This document shows positions 12,366 through 24,821 of a DNA stretch of 64,000 nt, piece after piece (position 1 is the first letter of the stretch; every line of letters begins with the position of its first letter). The stretch is taken from the NCBI GenBank assembly GCA_951799445.1, contig OX637292.1:4343296-4407295 (forward strand), in the 5' to 3' direction. The position numbers were made by a program, and so were the translations under genes. Source of the stretch: Pseudisothecium myosuroides (lineage: Eukaryota; Streptophyta; Bryopsida; Hypnales; Lembophyllaceae). The notes under the pieces are model-generated. The model did no database searches. It was not told where the DNA came from and was given only the letters and a program-made list of their open reading frames with translations.

Positions 12366-13300
12366 TTAACCCCTAAAGGCCCGAGGCCTTTTTTCTGCCA
12401 AAAAACACTCCAAACTGCCAAATCTACAGCAAAGAGTAAAAAATTTTAAAAATGTTTTTTTTGAACATCTAACCGTAGGATCTTACACCTAACTAGTATG
12501 AAAATGTATAGAAAAAATTTCAGAATTTTTGACCACACAGATTGCAAGAAATCTGCGTTTAAAGAGAAAAAAACAAGTTTTTCAGCACATTGCGGGACTA
12601 GATTTTTTGACTTTAAACATTTTTAACTTAAATTTTTTGCACTACAGCATTTTGAGCTTTAAATCTTTATAGTAGAGAATTGAGTTGAGAGCATAGGAAA
12701 AAAAAAATCCAAAAAAACTTAATTATCATTCTTAAAAAAATTGTTAAGTAGAAGTAGGTACTAGATAGAAGGAAAATTTAAAATATTCATATATTTTAGA
12801 TGGAATTAAAATACACTAATTCCAACGGTGAGATTGTTCTAGCAAGTAAATTAAACCATGCAAAAAAAAAATTTGAAAAATTTGAAAAATTGCATTCAGA
12901 AATGAGTCCTACAAGTTATTTTTTTCAAGAAGATGCTCTAACTGCCCGAAAAACAAGAATGTCCATAACTTTTGCATAACAAATCCAAATGAAATGAATA
13001 AAAGCTTTCCAAATAGAAAAAAATATAATCTATCAGAAAAAAATATTTTAAAAAAAAATTCAAATTTTTGTCCATTTTTTTTTGCTGACCGGGCTGCCCG
13101 CCGTCCCCCGTTTTGAGCTTACTTGGCCATAACTTTTTTTCCCGGGCACCGATTGTGAAAAAAACTATATTCCCAAAAAGCTAATCAGATTTTCTACCTC
13201 CAAAAAAAGTTTCAAAAAATCAGAAGAAAATTTCAGCTCGTAGGTACCTGCCCGAAAACGCATTTGTCCCCCGAAGGGACAACGGTCCTTTAGGGGTTAA
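12366..13300 (+). mobile_element. TTAA element, full copy (935 bp), piggyBac/Sola3-like ends
   Basis: It begins TTAACCCCTAAAGG at 12366 and ends CCTTTAGGGGTTAA at 13300. It is used here as the reference orientation. Near-identical interiors occur at 18151-19090 and 49864-50798 (inverted) and at 46325-47245 (same orientation). There is no open frame of useful length, so it is non-autonomous. Keeping TTAA at both borders implies that TTAA is the duplicated target. Plant PIF/Harbinger TTA or TAA targets would not give the same 3-mer on both sides here. Confidence 0.85.
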
Positions 13301-13378
13301 TACATACACACTAATGGTAAGGTAGAAGCACCTAGTTGCAACATCTTTCATTCTCCAACACCTAAAAAATGGCCTTGA

Positions 13379-13610
13379 TTAACCCCTAAACGTCTTCAAT
13401 CCTTTTTTGAAATTTTGCTCATTTTTGCTTATATCTTTGTACAGAAACATCATTTTCTGAAATTTCTTGAATTTGGTAACTAAAAACTAGGTTGTCTTTT
13501 CTAGATCCAAGTATTACAGTGGATGAATGAGAAGTTAGCTGGGCTAAACAGTGCCTTGAAGCGCTCTGTTCATCGTCCAGAATATGGACGTCAGAGCGCT
13601 TCAAGGTTAA
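13379..13610. mobile_element. Small TTAA-bounded element with internal hairpin (232 bp)
   Basis: It starts TTAACCCCTAAACG at 13379 and ends AAGGTTAA at 13610. Only the outer 6-8 bp of the ends are inverted copies. The interior is unrelated to the 930-bp family. A strong 53-nt hairpin lies next to the right end. The assignment depends on the TTAACC termini and is tentative. Confidence 0.45.
13554..13606. repeat. Perfect 15-bp stem hairpin
   Basis: CCTTGAAGCGCTCTG is followed by a 23-nt centre and its exact complement. The centre holds a second stem, CGTCCA/TGGACG. The perfect stem in otherwise AT-rich sequence stands out. Confidence 0.85.
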
Positions 13611-14051
13611 ACACTTCCATGACTCACAGACCACCACAACTTTTCAAAAGCAATCAATGAGAGGTGAGAGACATTTTTGTGCTTCAAGGGTGCTCATTCA
13701 AGGTAAGTATAATATTGTGTTATAAGCTATACTCTATTTTCCATTCCGGAAATTCATAAAATATTACTAGAAAGTCAAAGTGGTTTTGTAATTTTTCATT
13801 CAATCTCTTGAATTTACTAACAATATGATCAATTTTTTTGGATCATTTGACTAGAAAAAGTGGAACTAGAAAGTGTTGCTTTTAGGTGTGGCTACCTTAA
13901 TGAGACCCTCAAGCATGTACCCTACATGAAGGTCAAATTTTCAGACGTAAATTAAGTATTTTGGGGAGTGTCTAAATGTTTAGAATATTACAAGTGAGAT
14001 ATTAGCAACATTTAGTACACTACCACCAATACTACTAACTGTCTAAATCCA

Positions 14052-14433
14052 CATTAGAGAAAAAACCAACCCTTTGGAGGGCTGCTCCGCAGTGACATGC
14101 CAAGCTATTAAAATGCTTGGCCTGTCACTGCAGAACTATCCCTCGGTGAGCAGTCAGCTTGGCTAACTGCTTGCCGAAACAATTAGAAATCGGAATTTAT
14201 TTATTTATTTAATTTTAATTTTTTTTTTTAATTTTTTAATTTTTTTTAAGACTAAAAAAAAAAAAAAAGATTTTTTTTTACTCATATATTTCGTTTCCTG
14301 CGCCACTGTCGCAACAGAAACTGCTGCGCGAAAATAGGGGAAAATTTATTTTTTTTGCAAAAAAAAAGTAAATTTCAAGGTCCTCCGGAGGGCCATGGAG
14401 CAGCCCTCCGGAGGGCCCAGATTTTCTCTAATG
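14052..14433. mobile_element. MITE with CATTAGAGAAAA ends and CCTCCGGAGGGCTGC subterminal palindromes
   Basis: The left end CATTAGAGAAAA, followed by a ccctttggagggctgctcc block, is mirrored at the right by cagccctccggagggc and TTTTCTCTAATG. Length is 382 bp. The interior is T/A homopolymer-rich. No clear target duplication was found, so the superfamily is open. Confidence 0.7.
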
Positions 14434-15595
14434 ACTTTGCACGCAAAAAAGAAACTATTTTGCCACTCACCTGCCGAATCAGACCTTCATGTACAGTACC
14501 TTGGTGCTCCAAGGTGATATTTCCACAACAATACTGTAGTGATACAATTACTTACGTCAAATCTACCAAATACGCTCTTTCTTTCCATCGTTGACTGTAC
14601 ACTAATACTGGTCAATTGAACACCACTGCTACATTCATAAAATCTACCACTCGAGAAGCTAAGCTAATTCGATGGTCCGGAGCATAAGCATCCGGAGCAT
14701 GATGCGCAGCAGCAGTGCGGTACCAACGGTGGAGGGTTTTTCCTTCCCCTGTGGAGTGTGGACGCTGGAATTCGGATCCAAGATCCAGGCTAGTTTCCCG
14801 GTGTTCCAGATTATTCTTCTGCGCGGCAGGTGGAGGTTCTCCGCAGTTCACAGATGTCTGGAACGACTGCCACTGTAGTAGGGCAATCTATCCATCTCAT
14901 GCCCCACCCGTCGGAGCTTTTTGGTCATCGTGGAAGCTGCTCGGAGAGAAGTCGTGACCCTTGCGGATTCCCGTCGTCAAGAATAACTCAAGAACATGAA
15001 CCTCGCGCCACTGCAGTTAGGGGACTACAGTGCCATGTGTTGAATCCTGGACGGACCTCATCATTCGAAACTGCCGGCGCTGCAAATGGAGGAGTGAAAC
15101 GCCGCAGTGAAAGCGGAATGGGATGATTACAAAGTTGAGGATTGATCGTTTTTTCGCTTGGACGCAAGCGAAAGTTTGATTTCACTGCAAAACAAGGAGA
15201 TTGGTAGATTGCCGGAGCAGATGGAGGAGTCAATTAACTTGATGAATGGGGGTGAGTCACAGTAGCTTAATGAATGTGCGGGCTGTGTGCACTGTGCACC
15301 CTGTCTGTCCGGAGTCGAGGCCGGGAATAACTGAATTTACGTGAGTCCAGGTTCTCTCTGCAATTCAATGGGGAAGTGCCAAGCTTTTGCGGCAAGAGGG
15401 TGATATTTTGCTCACTTGTAATAAGGGCTGCACATGGTGTTTTGTGTGACTAATCTGCACACGTCGTCAGGCAATTATGATGAATGCCAAATATCTGGAT
15501 GATTCAGTGATATGATGGATGAATAGAAACAAATGAAACTCTGGTGTCTGTAGCCCGGGTTTCAGCAGATTGATTATTTCAGTACATTTCAGGAG
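14434..15595. other. GC-richer unique spacer, no gene recognised
   Basis: Base composition shifts toward GC at 14640-15260, but open frames there resemble no family I know. A small palindrome CGCTTGgacGCAAGCG lies near 15155. A decayed exon or promoter is possible but cannot be shown. Confidence 0.35.
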
Positions 15596-15599
15596 GTGG

Positions 15600-15830
15600 G
15601 CGCTTTGAGTGGCCACTGCATTCAGGTTCAACTTCAAAAATTCATAACTAATTCCACAAAGCTCCAAAAAATATGACACTACTTGGGTTTGATGCCATTT
15701 CCATTTTACTGAAAAATATTTCAAGAAGTTTGTCCTCCCAAAATTCAGTTTCAGCTCTTAAATGGGCGCTTTATGGACCTCATATAAAGTCAACTTTGCC
15801 GTCTCCTGCAAGTTATATGAGAGGACTTGC
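15600..15830. repeat. Dispersed repeat shared with 47880-48090
   Basis: The same order of blocks occurs at both places: ttcaacttcaaa, then ccaca...aagctccaaaaa, then a cttgg...gatgcca block, then cagtttcagctctta and ctttatggacct. Divergence is moderate. No ends or coding frame were identified. Confidence 0.65.
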
Positions 15831-17094
15831 CCATGTTCTGCGCATATCCGGAATTCAAATTACAGTTGCTATTGGCAGCACACTCACTTCAGATTTCCTC
15901 AAAGATGCTTCGTAGTGGGTCAGATATGATTCAGAGCCCATACAGGCATACACACCTCTTGCATTCGTCCACACTCCACAGGTGATGGAGCCTGATCTAC
16001 ATTGCTTTGTCCTAATAAAGTAATCCAGCGCATCACAGGCAGAATGACTGGTTTGCCTTGTTGGCATTGCTGAATTTTTTTTTAAATCTTCCACATGAAG
16101 ACAAATGGGAGAAATGGGAGAGCAATTGAATTTTTTTTTGATAAAATATAAATTTGTTAGGAAATTTTGAAGTGGGCTCTCCAATTGATCCCTATGAGTC
16201 TCTAAAATACCCCAAACTAACAAAAAGTGTATTTGTTCAATGACTAGTGTATGGCTAGTTTATTTGATGACCTCAGAATTTTTAGAATAAACGGTAGAAA
16301 GTTGAGGGCAAAACCACGGAGAATAAATGACAACGAGGAGAGAAAGAATCAAAGCACCCTAATTTACATGAAGGACCCACATACAAATTTCTTCAAGTTC
16401 CAAGTGACTATTCTACCCTATCTAGACCCGAAGAACAGGGTGCAAGTTTATGTGTGTTTTGTAAAATTACAAAACTCACAAAAATAAATTCTCCTTAAAA
16501 AAAACAATGAACCAAACAAATTAGCTTGCATTCATACAAAACCGATAATATTTTGAGTTTTCTAAACACACGATGTATGGGTGTAGAACGTTGGTTATTG
16601 TGTGTTTGGTTCAATGGATGCATGAACTCTGGTTTAATTTTAATTTTTAATGTACCTTGTACAATTGCGCCTAGCTGACTTATTTTCTGACAAAATTGAT
16701 GCGTGGAAATTAGCTACTGATGGTGTGGTATATTCCACACCATTCCGTTGGGGGGAAGGCAGCCCACCACTTTGCTACTGAATGTTATGTCTTTTTAAAG
16801 GTTAAACTAAAATCTTTACAACTAATTCCTCCAGACTTTAAAAAATATGAATTAAAATGGATTAGGTGCAACTTCAAATTCTCTTTTAAAATTTTAGTAC
16901 TTAAAAAACATTTCAAAAGATCTAGCTAGCCCTTTCTAATTTGACTAAGAAGGATGCAACTACAGTATATAGATACTTGTCATCTAAGCAATAACAATTC
17001 TAAGACCACTGAGGTAGAATAAGAGGATGTTTTGTTTTTTCTCATGAAACATGCATTGCAAATGTTTCTTTCCTGTAGAGTAAATTTGCCAATT
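15831..17094. other. AT-rich spacer with one unassigned small ORF
   Basis: A 78-codon ATG frame at 16251-16487 (+), beginning MASLFDDLRIFRINGRK, has no family I recognise and no visible splice context. Otherwise nothing was seen. Confidence 0.3.
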
Positions 17095-17618
17095 ATTGTA
17101 TAGATTCAAAAATCGAACAACAACTATTGCCATTTACAATACAATAACTGCACAATTCAACTACTAATTCAATTGTAATAGGAACAAAATTTTATATCAC
17201 CACCCAATCATTGCACAAAAGGGTTGTAAGGAATTTTTAACTAGATTTTAGCTTCATTGCGTTTAAATTGCAATAAAATTTGTAGGAAGAAATCTTTTGC
17301 ACTTTGTTTTTTGAAGGTGAATTTTGGTATGACATTTAATAATCATGCCAAATTTCAAAACATGCAAGTCTCTATATTTATGTGAAGGATTTGAATTTTA
17401 TCTATGCAGTGATTGACAAGTTTACTGTACCTAATTTTTTTTTTAATTTCATAAGAAGCTAGTCCTATGTAGAAATACATATGGTATGACCACCCATTTC
17501 TGACCAGGGAGTCATATCCAAATTGTAGAGTGCAATTTCCAACCAAGGCTGGAACAAATTTCCAATCAAAGTTTGGAATGTTTTTTTTTTAATCTTTTTC
17601 AAGGTTGGGACTAACAAC

Positions 17619-17873
17619 GGTGCTAGTATGTGAGCCCAAGGATGCAAGCTTGTGAGCATTGAGCCTACAATATAGGTACCTATAAAATAGATACCACACA
17701 CTATAGAAGGTGTATATATCTTAAATACCTATAATATGGGTATTTGTAACATATATCTATATCTATATCTATATCCTATAATCGAAGACGGTTTCTATAG
17801 TTATACACCTATAACATAGGTGTGTAGTATTCTAGGCTCATGGACTCACACTCCTATGCTCACATAATAGCAA
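17619..17873. mobile_element. Short TIR element rich in TATC/ATAGGT repeats
   Basis: A GCTAGTATGTGAGCCC-like left end and a GCTCACATAATAGC-like right end are inverted. The interior holds a (TATATC)n run and repeated ctataata/tataggt motifs. A similar arrangement is at 25897-26130. It lies inside the larger inverted-repeat element. Confidence 0.5.
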
Positions 17874-18150
17874 CCCTCTTGGGACTAATAAGGTCATGAC
17901 ACATGTCCCGAAGTACTGAGCAAAAAAGTAGGAAGTAGTGAGTGGAAAAGTAGTTATTGAATGATCAGAATTAATAGATTCTATACATTGGATATGGGTT
18001 CATAACAACTTTTGGCTTCCAAAACTTATAATAATTTCAATTCAAGGCATAAAATTATCAAAAAAATTGGCGATCCCCGTAAATTCTATCTTTGTACATG
18101 GCAAAAAATTTATATTGCCTTATAGTGCTCTAGAACATGCATGGAATCAC

Positions 18151-19090
18151 TTAACCCCTAAAGGACCGGCATGCGTTTTTTGGTTGTATAGAAATTTTGG
18201 GCAGGTACGTGTGACTAGAGATTTCCATATTTTAAGCTAAAATTTTAATAGAAGGTGGGTGCGAGGAATATCTTTCATATGCACTAAATTTCAGCACATT
18301 TGGAAATAGGAGTAAAAAGTTATGGCCAAATATGTTACTTTTTTTTGTAATTGGGTAGTCTGGGCAGCAAAAAAAATTGGCAAAAATTTGATTTTTTTTT
18401 TAATATTTTTTTTCTTATAGATTATATTTTTGTCTATCTGGAAAGCTTTGATTCATTTCATTTGGATTTGTTATGAGAAAGTTATGGACATTCTTGTTTT
18501 TCGGGCAGTTAGAGCATCTTCTTGAAAAAAATAACTTGTAGGATTCATTTCTGAATGTTCTTTTTGCAATTTTTCAAAAAAAATCAATACTCATGGTTTA
18601 ATTTACGTGCTAGAACAATCTCACCATTGGGATTAGTGTATTTTAATTCCATCTAAAATATATTAATATTTTAGATTTTCCTTCTATCTCGTACCTACTT
18701 CTACTTAATAAATTTTTTAGGAATGATAATTAAGTTTTTTTGAATGTTTTTTTTTTCCCTAGACTCTCAACTCAATTCTCCACTATAAAGATTTAAAGCT
18801 CAAAACTCTGTAGTGCAAAAATTTTAAGTTAAAAATGTTTAAAGTCAAAAAATCTAGTCCCGCAATGTGCTGAAATACTTGTTTTTTCCACTTTAAACGC
18901 AGATATCTTGCAATCTGAGCGGTCAAAAATTCTGAAATTTTTTCCACACATTTTCATACTAGTTAGGTGTAAGATCCTACGGTTAGATGTGCAAAAAAAA
19001 CATTTTTCAAAAATTTTTACTCCTTGCTATAGAAATGGCAGTTTTGAGTGTTTTTTGGCAGAAAAAAGGCCTTGGGCCTTTAGGGGTTAA
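18151..19090 (-). mobile_element. TTAA element, full copy (940 bp), in a palindromic target
   Basis: It runs from TTAACCCCTAAAGGACC at 18151 to GGCCTTTAGGGGTTAA at 19090, inverted relative to the 12366 copy. Flanking bases are ATCAC on the left and GTGAT on the right, so removing the element with one TTAA leaves the palindrome ATCACTTAAGTGAT. It is inserted within the long inverted-repeat element at 17095-19475. Confidence 0.85.
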
Positions 19091-20072
19091 GTGATCCACT
19101 ATGGGTAGTTCTACCATAATCTTGTTTTACATGTATAGTAAACTTGCCAATTACCACACAAACAAAATTCAAACCTTCCTCCACATAAATATAGAGACTT
19201 GCATGTTTTGAAATTTGGCATAATTAGTAAATGTCGTGTTAAGATTCACCTTGAAAAAAAATGTAAAAAGAGTTCTTCCTATAGATTTTATTGCAATTTG
19301 AAGGTGATGAAGCTTAAATCTAGTTAAAAATTCCTTGCAACCAATGACCGCACAGTGTGCGGTCATTGGATGGTGATACAAAATTTTGTTCCCATCACAA
19401 TTGAATTGGTAGTTGAATTGTGCGGTTAGTGTTTGGTCACTGGGAGGTGTTGTTGTGCGGTGTTTGGATGTGCGCGGTAAATGGCTGGTTTACTCTAGAT
19501 AACTGGAAAGAGAAGACAACTGCAATTGAAAAAATATTTTTTTCTACAAAGTACAAACTTATGAATCTTTGAAGGGTATTATTAGACTGATGAATGTAGT
19601 AAAATTCAACATTCATCATCCAAGAAGCTTAATACTAACTGAAGTGGAGACTTTTAAGGTGAGAACACCCATTCCCACACCTGTCTCCATTGTTTATTCC
19701 TAGACTCACCCAAATAAGTCCCTAGACTTCAGTGAATGTGTCCTCCACATGCTTCATGTTGATTCGTTGATACATTTGAATGATACTTACATAATTCTGA
19801 TTTGTTGACTTTGGCAGTGTTTAGATTTGGGTACACCTATAGGACAGTTTCAATGGTCTAGGTAGCCAACACTTTGAAAAATCATAGATATTACATACAA
19901 CATCCAATTTTTTATTTTTTATTTTTTGAATATTCATGATTTTCACTCACTAATACTAGAAAAATATTAGTTTTTGGAAAAGGTACCTCCAACTATACTG
20001 AATTGCTTATATTGACGGTTTTGGGTGCTCCCACCTTATAGCCCCCAAGCCAAGCCAAAGGTAAACTCTGTC

Positions 20073-20181
20073 TTCTCTTCATTGTCCAGCCGGTGAGGCT
20101 TGGCTGTTGTTTCTCGCTTTTTTTTTTTAATGCAATGGGTTCCCCATTTGTTCAAAAAAGAAAAGGAAAAAGGAAAAGAAA
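20073..20181 (+). mobile_element. 5'-truncated retroposon with A-rich tail and 16-bp target duplication
   Basis: AAAGGTAAACTCTGTC (20057-20072) and AAAGGTATACTCTGTC (20182-20197) flank an insert that ends in an A/G-rich tail. The insert carries the aatgcaatgggttcc/tttgttcaaaaa module seen at 5590-5800 and 47340-47515. This is target-primed reverse transcription by a LINE machinery. Confidence 0.75.
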
Positions 20182-20197
20182 AAAGGTATACTCTGTC

Positions 20198-22554
20198 CAG
20201 TAGACTCAAGACCCATGTTGCTCATTAAAGCCTACAAGCTTTTTAGGAGTACTGTATGACCATAAATCTGCACCCCAAAAATAGTAATTTTGGTATACCA
20301 TTAAATCCTGTCCTTTTCATCAGAAGATTCCCCTACTGTAGTTTTCCTTTTCCACAATCCCCAATTCCCCATTTTCCAACAGTTTCTTCTTTGGAAGTTG
20401 AACCGAGCAGCCCAGCTTCCACCTTCTCATTCGTCACCCTGTGCACCCAGTTTAATTAAATCATTCTGAACTTGCTAGATTCACACACTGACTGCAGTGC
20501 GAACATGCCACAATAGAGAATGCACCGCAGTGCTGCTGCGAAGCTGCACCCTGTTCTCTGATTGCGTGTGTTTTGGGGCTGTTCCTCCTGCTCTTTCCAA
20601 ATTTGTCTCTTCGCAGTCTACACCAACACATGTCCGTCCATCATGCCTGGGAGGAAAGAGGGAGGGAGTGCAAGTGGCGCAATAGAATTAGTTCCATCAC
20701 TTCCATGTGCGCTTACAAGCAGCCGATGATCTTTGTGTGTCATATACTGTATCATTCTTCAATGCTTCCTTTTGCGAAGGCCCACTTCCCGAGGAAAAAT
20801 CAGAAATGGGAAGTTAAGAAGGAGACTCATCATGGGGTGATTGTCACAGCAGCCACTGGATCATGCAGCCTGACCACAGTCACCAGATAACCTACAGTGG
20901 TGGAATCTAAATTCAACATGAAGCTATTCTGTTTTCTTCTTCTTTCTTTACTTTTGGAGATGGAATTCTAATAGGTCAATCTGGATCTGATTACTGATAT
21001 CCAGCTTGGTGGCAAACTGGCATCAGGGAATGACTTGAAGTGAGTTCCTTTAGGATGAAGTTAGGATGGCTCATCAAATCTCTGATTCGGTAAAATTTCG
21101 GTACGCCGATATGAGCCAGAGAGCTTTCAGTGAGCCCATCTCAATTGAAGGATTCCCTCACCCCCCAAGAGACGGTGACCATTGCATTAATAAACGCAAG
21201 TAAAACATCCAATCAAATTGAAGGAGTTTAGCACCGCATCTCTAAGTTACTCAAGGGTCATTTGCATCCTCCTGTTAAGTTACCACACTGCCATTTTGTC
21301 TTCACCTTACACTTGATCGCCACATGATCAAGTTCCGCTGATCTTTCCTCCAATATAATATAGATGGAGAGCGTCGGTGATCCTTCACCACGGACGGCAT
21401 CGTCCTGCTGGCCCCGACCGAAATTCCACTTCCAATTCGTTCGTCCCGTGTGTCATTGAAGTATTGAACCCAATAAGTTATGTAAAAATCCCAGTGGACC
21501 TGCCCAACTGCAAAAGGGCCGCCTGCTCTCACTTTCCACGAGGCGCCGTACGTCGCTGCAAATAGGAACGAAGAGACGCATCGACGCAGCAGGAACTGAA
21601 TGCGTGAGCGTGGCCGAGGTAGTTCTAGCAGAGGCAACCAGTCTGAGTAAAATTTAAGAAGGTCCTTCTGAGAAGGCTTCCCCTCCTGCCAAATTGGGAG
21701 GACGGAGAAGGTGGGGGCGTCGGGGCGAGCAGGCGCAGGCCATATTTAGACCGCAACAGGGGCGCCGCTAAACCGCAAGCAAAGGTCGGGAGGTCGGAAG
21801 AAGAAGGCTGGCTCACCTGGCTGGCTGGTTGACATTTGGAGATTTGGGAGTTTGGGTCCGTCATCAGAGCCGCTGGCTCTCCCTCGTGCAGCTGGACTCC
21901 ACCGCTTATGCGGTCTCTCATCAGTCGTCTTTTCCATTTCATTCAACAGTAGTCACGACGAGTCTCACAGGGCGTTGACACACTCACAAGGGGTGCTGCG
22001 TTTCAGTGTGCGGATGCTGCGTTTCAGTGTTCAGAAAAACCGGCGGCTAGTTTGAAGTAAGCCCGGTGGAATCGGGAAAGACTGAATCGGTTTCAATTTG
22101 AAAATATCGGCAAAAAATTTGTGAGAAAATTTGGAAAATTCTCTGTTCAGTGGAGCAAAAAAATAGAGAAAATAAGATGAAAAAATGGTTCAATATGAGA
22201 GTTGAGGGAAATTAGAGTTAATCGTAAAGTGTAGGCAAGGCAGGACCAGGAGCCGGAGTTTGGGAAAAACACATGACCAAACTCCCTCGAGCACCCAAAC
22301 TCAAGTCTAATTGGGTTTGGTGTCGTGTTTATTTTGTTTTATTCTTAGTTAAACCTTCCTCTAATACATGTTTACAAACATGACAACTTGACGATTAACT
22401 CTATTAGCCGGTAAAATTCAGAAAGTATCCCGAACACTGCTACATTTACACATGCTCACTAGTGGGTTTGTGAGGAGAAGAATTTGCTTTATGTGACAGG
22501 AATTTGCTTGATGTAGCAAGTAGGAACTTTAGCCTATACATAGGGGAGACAATT
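20198..22554. other. Unique spacer with GC-rich block 21300-21960
   Basis: Several open frames pass through the GC-rich block on both strands, but none shows a recognisable domain, and no exon structure could be built. A promoter or leader of a lost gene is possible. Nothing mobile was recognised apart from simple repeats. Confidence 0.35.
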
Positions 22555-24445
22555 TTCAATGCAAGTGACATTCAATGCCTAGAAAAATGTTTTTAGGGAT
22601 CTAGTATAATGGCTTTGAAAAGAATATTCTATTGCATGGGAGATTTCCACTCCACATGGCCATATCACTTGTAAGGTCAAATGGAGTCTAAATATACTTT
22701 TGTTTAGTAGCTTGACTCATGAGTATGTATAAGTGGAAAATATTATACATGAAAAATAGTAAAAATATTTGTTGGTCAAGTGCCTTGACTCACTTATGAG
22801 TATGTCTAAATGTTCTATGAATTCAGTCACTTGACCAACAAATATTTTCATTGTTTTTCAATTACACAAAGTAATGAATCAAGCTACTCTATATGAATAT
22901 TTCTAGACTACTTTTTGCCTTTGTGACATCATCTCAAAGTTTAGGACCAACGAATTATCAGCAATTATCATGTAGTTACTATTGTTTCATGGGTGCGTAC
23001 GTTAATTTGCAAATTATCGCATCGTTACGATGCACACGATTACTGCAAAGAAATGGCACTACTTTGAAATTCATATTAACTATGTAACTTCTACACGTTA
23101 ATCACAAGTGCGCAAAAGACACAAATTATGCACTGAAGGACACAGAAAATCCATGACAACAATGTCACTGGAGTCATCACTGCAATAATGCTTATTATCT
23201 GGTATCAATTAATGTTCCAAAAAGTATTTTTAATGTTCAATTGTTGATCACATTCTAATTTAAAAAAATTCTTAACTAAATTTATGGCATTTCAAACTGA
23301 ATCCATCATTCATCAATATTGTAGGCCATCAAGTTTATACTTGAACTAAATCCATCAATAGGCTACCAAGAAACTTGGTAGCGTAGTGAAAGAATTACTT
23401 CATTGTAGCTTGAATTGATTCCATGACTAGGACACCAAGAAACTTGGTAACATAGTGATGAAATCTCTTCATTGGTAGTTGGTGAAAGATGAGGGTGGAG
23501 AGGCCCTCTTTATACTAAAATTCAGTCTATGAACACTCAAAAGATATGGGACAACTTGAAGTTGAGAGCTTGACTTCTCATAGTCAAGTTGTTTTGAAAA
23601 TGTATAAATCGTGTTCAAAGTAGAAATTCAGACCTCAGTTTGGCATAGTAAAGTACCTTTTTTTTAAAAACTTTGAACTAATAAAAGTTGGTAAATGAAT
23701 CTAGCTTTCATCTCCAAAAATCCTTTTGAGATTTAGAGCCTCCAATCAAAAGTTATGGACAAAATTCAAAGGCAATGTTTGAAAATGTCAAAAAAATGTC
23801 TCTTCCAACCCGTTTCTGAACTTTGTCTATAACTTTTGACTGGAGACTCTAAATCTCAAACGGATTTTTGGAGATGAAATCTATCTTAATTTACTAACTT
23901 TTCTTAGTTCAAAGTTTTTTGAGAAAAGTTATTCTTCTATGCCTAAATGAAGTCTGAACTTCTGCTTTGAATACAATTCCTGCCGCTTTTCAATTGACTT
24001 AGTATTGAAATTGTGAAAAATAAAAAAATGCAATGTTAGTACAACAACTATGCATGGACATGATGTTGTGTGATTATTGCACTAACTTAATATGTCTTAG
24101 AAAAGCACTAATGCTGCACGAAGTTAGTCACCCATCACTAAACCACTGAAGTCGTACATATTTTGTCATACATAGTTATCGTGCAACTTTAGTACTTCAA
24201 ACTCAAATATGAATGACATGCCTCAACTGCATGGTATCAATGAATGTCATTATCGTGTTGTAACAATGTTTCTAAATGAATGAATGTAATACGAAAGCAA
24301 TGCTTGACGATAATCGTGCGATTACTGTTGACATTTTGTGGCAGAGGAACTTTGTGATGATGGCCATCTGGAGTGGAAATCTCCCATGCGAAAAAATATT
24401 TTCTTTTGCCTAGACTCCTAAATGTGCTTTATTAGGGATATTAAG
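22555..24445. mobile_element. Fold-back element with nested hairpins
   Basis: GCATGGGAGATTTCCACTCC at 22634-22653 has an exact inverted copy at 24370-24389, with weaker matches outside it. Inside are a 22-nt inverted pair around 22765-22855 (aaatatttgttggtcaagtg) and a long hairpin of about 23575-24010 with arms near 180 nt. No transposase frame is present. The borders are approximate. Confidence 0.65.
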
Positions 24446-24665
24446 GTAGCTTTGTTTGTCACTTGACTTCAAAATTCATTGTAAAAATTATTTTCCTTAC
24501 ATGCAGATTTAAATATGGATTTGCTAAAATAAGGTGATCTTGGTCTTGATTCACGCACTTGTAAGTGTAAACAGATTATCAACAAATTGAGAAATCTCTA
24601 GTAGTTTGTCAAGAGTTCATCTAAGATTGGGTCAATTATCTGTCTATCTAGTCTAATTCTCTATT

Positions 24666-24821
24666 TTAACCCTTAGCACTAGAAAAATGACAACCTAGAA
24701 CCAAGGTACATTGCCAAAAAAGACTTGATTTTTGGACCAATAGGTGCATTCTTCATTTCTATAGCGATATGGAAAGCCATCAAATTGACATTTTTTAGGC
24801 GCAGCTTCTTTGTAGGGTTAA
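24666..24821. mobile_element. Small TTAA-bounded element (156 bp) abutting the next
   Basis: TTAACCCT at 24666 and AGGGTTAA ending 24821 are inverted. The right TTAA (24818-24821) is also the left border of the adjacent degenerate 850-bp copy, so the two appear to share one target tetranucleotide. Confidence 0.45.

Larger units (their letters stand above)
17095..19475. mobile_element. Long inverted-repeat element split by a TTAA insertion
   Basis: A left arm at about 17095-17410 and a right arm at about 19150-19470 are inverted copies over roughly 300 bp. Shared blocks include caattcaact, ggaacaaaatttt, gaatttttaactagattt and aaacatgcaagtctctata. The 935-bp TTAA element at 18151-19090 lies between the arms. 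A further remnant of one arm is at 28802-28935. The superfamily is not determined. Confidence 0.65.

Noticed and set aside
12366..13300. Assigning the TTAA family to PIF/Harbinger (Tourist) MITEs
   Set aside because: Those duplicate TTA or TAA; here the left border would give TTA and the right TAA, so no 3-bp direct repeat exists, while a 4-bp TTAA does.
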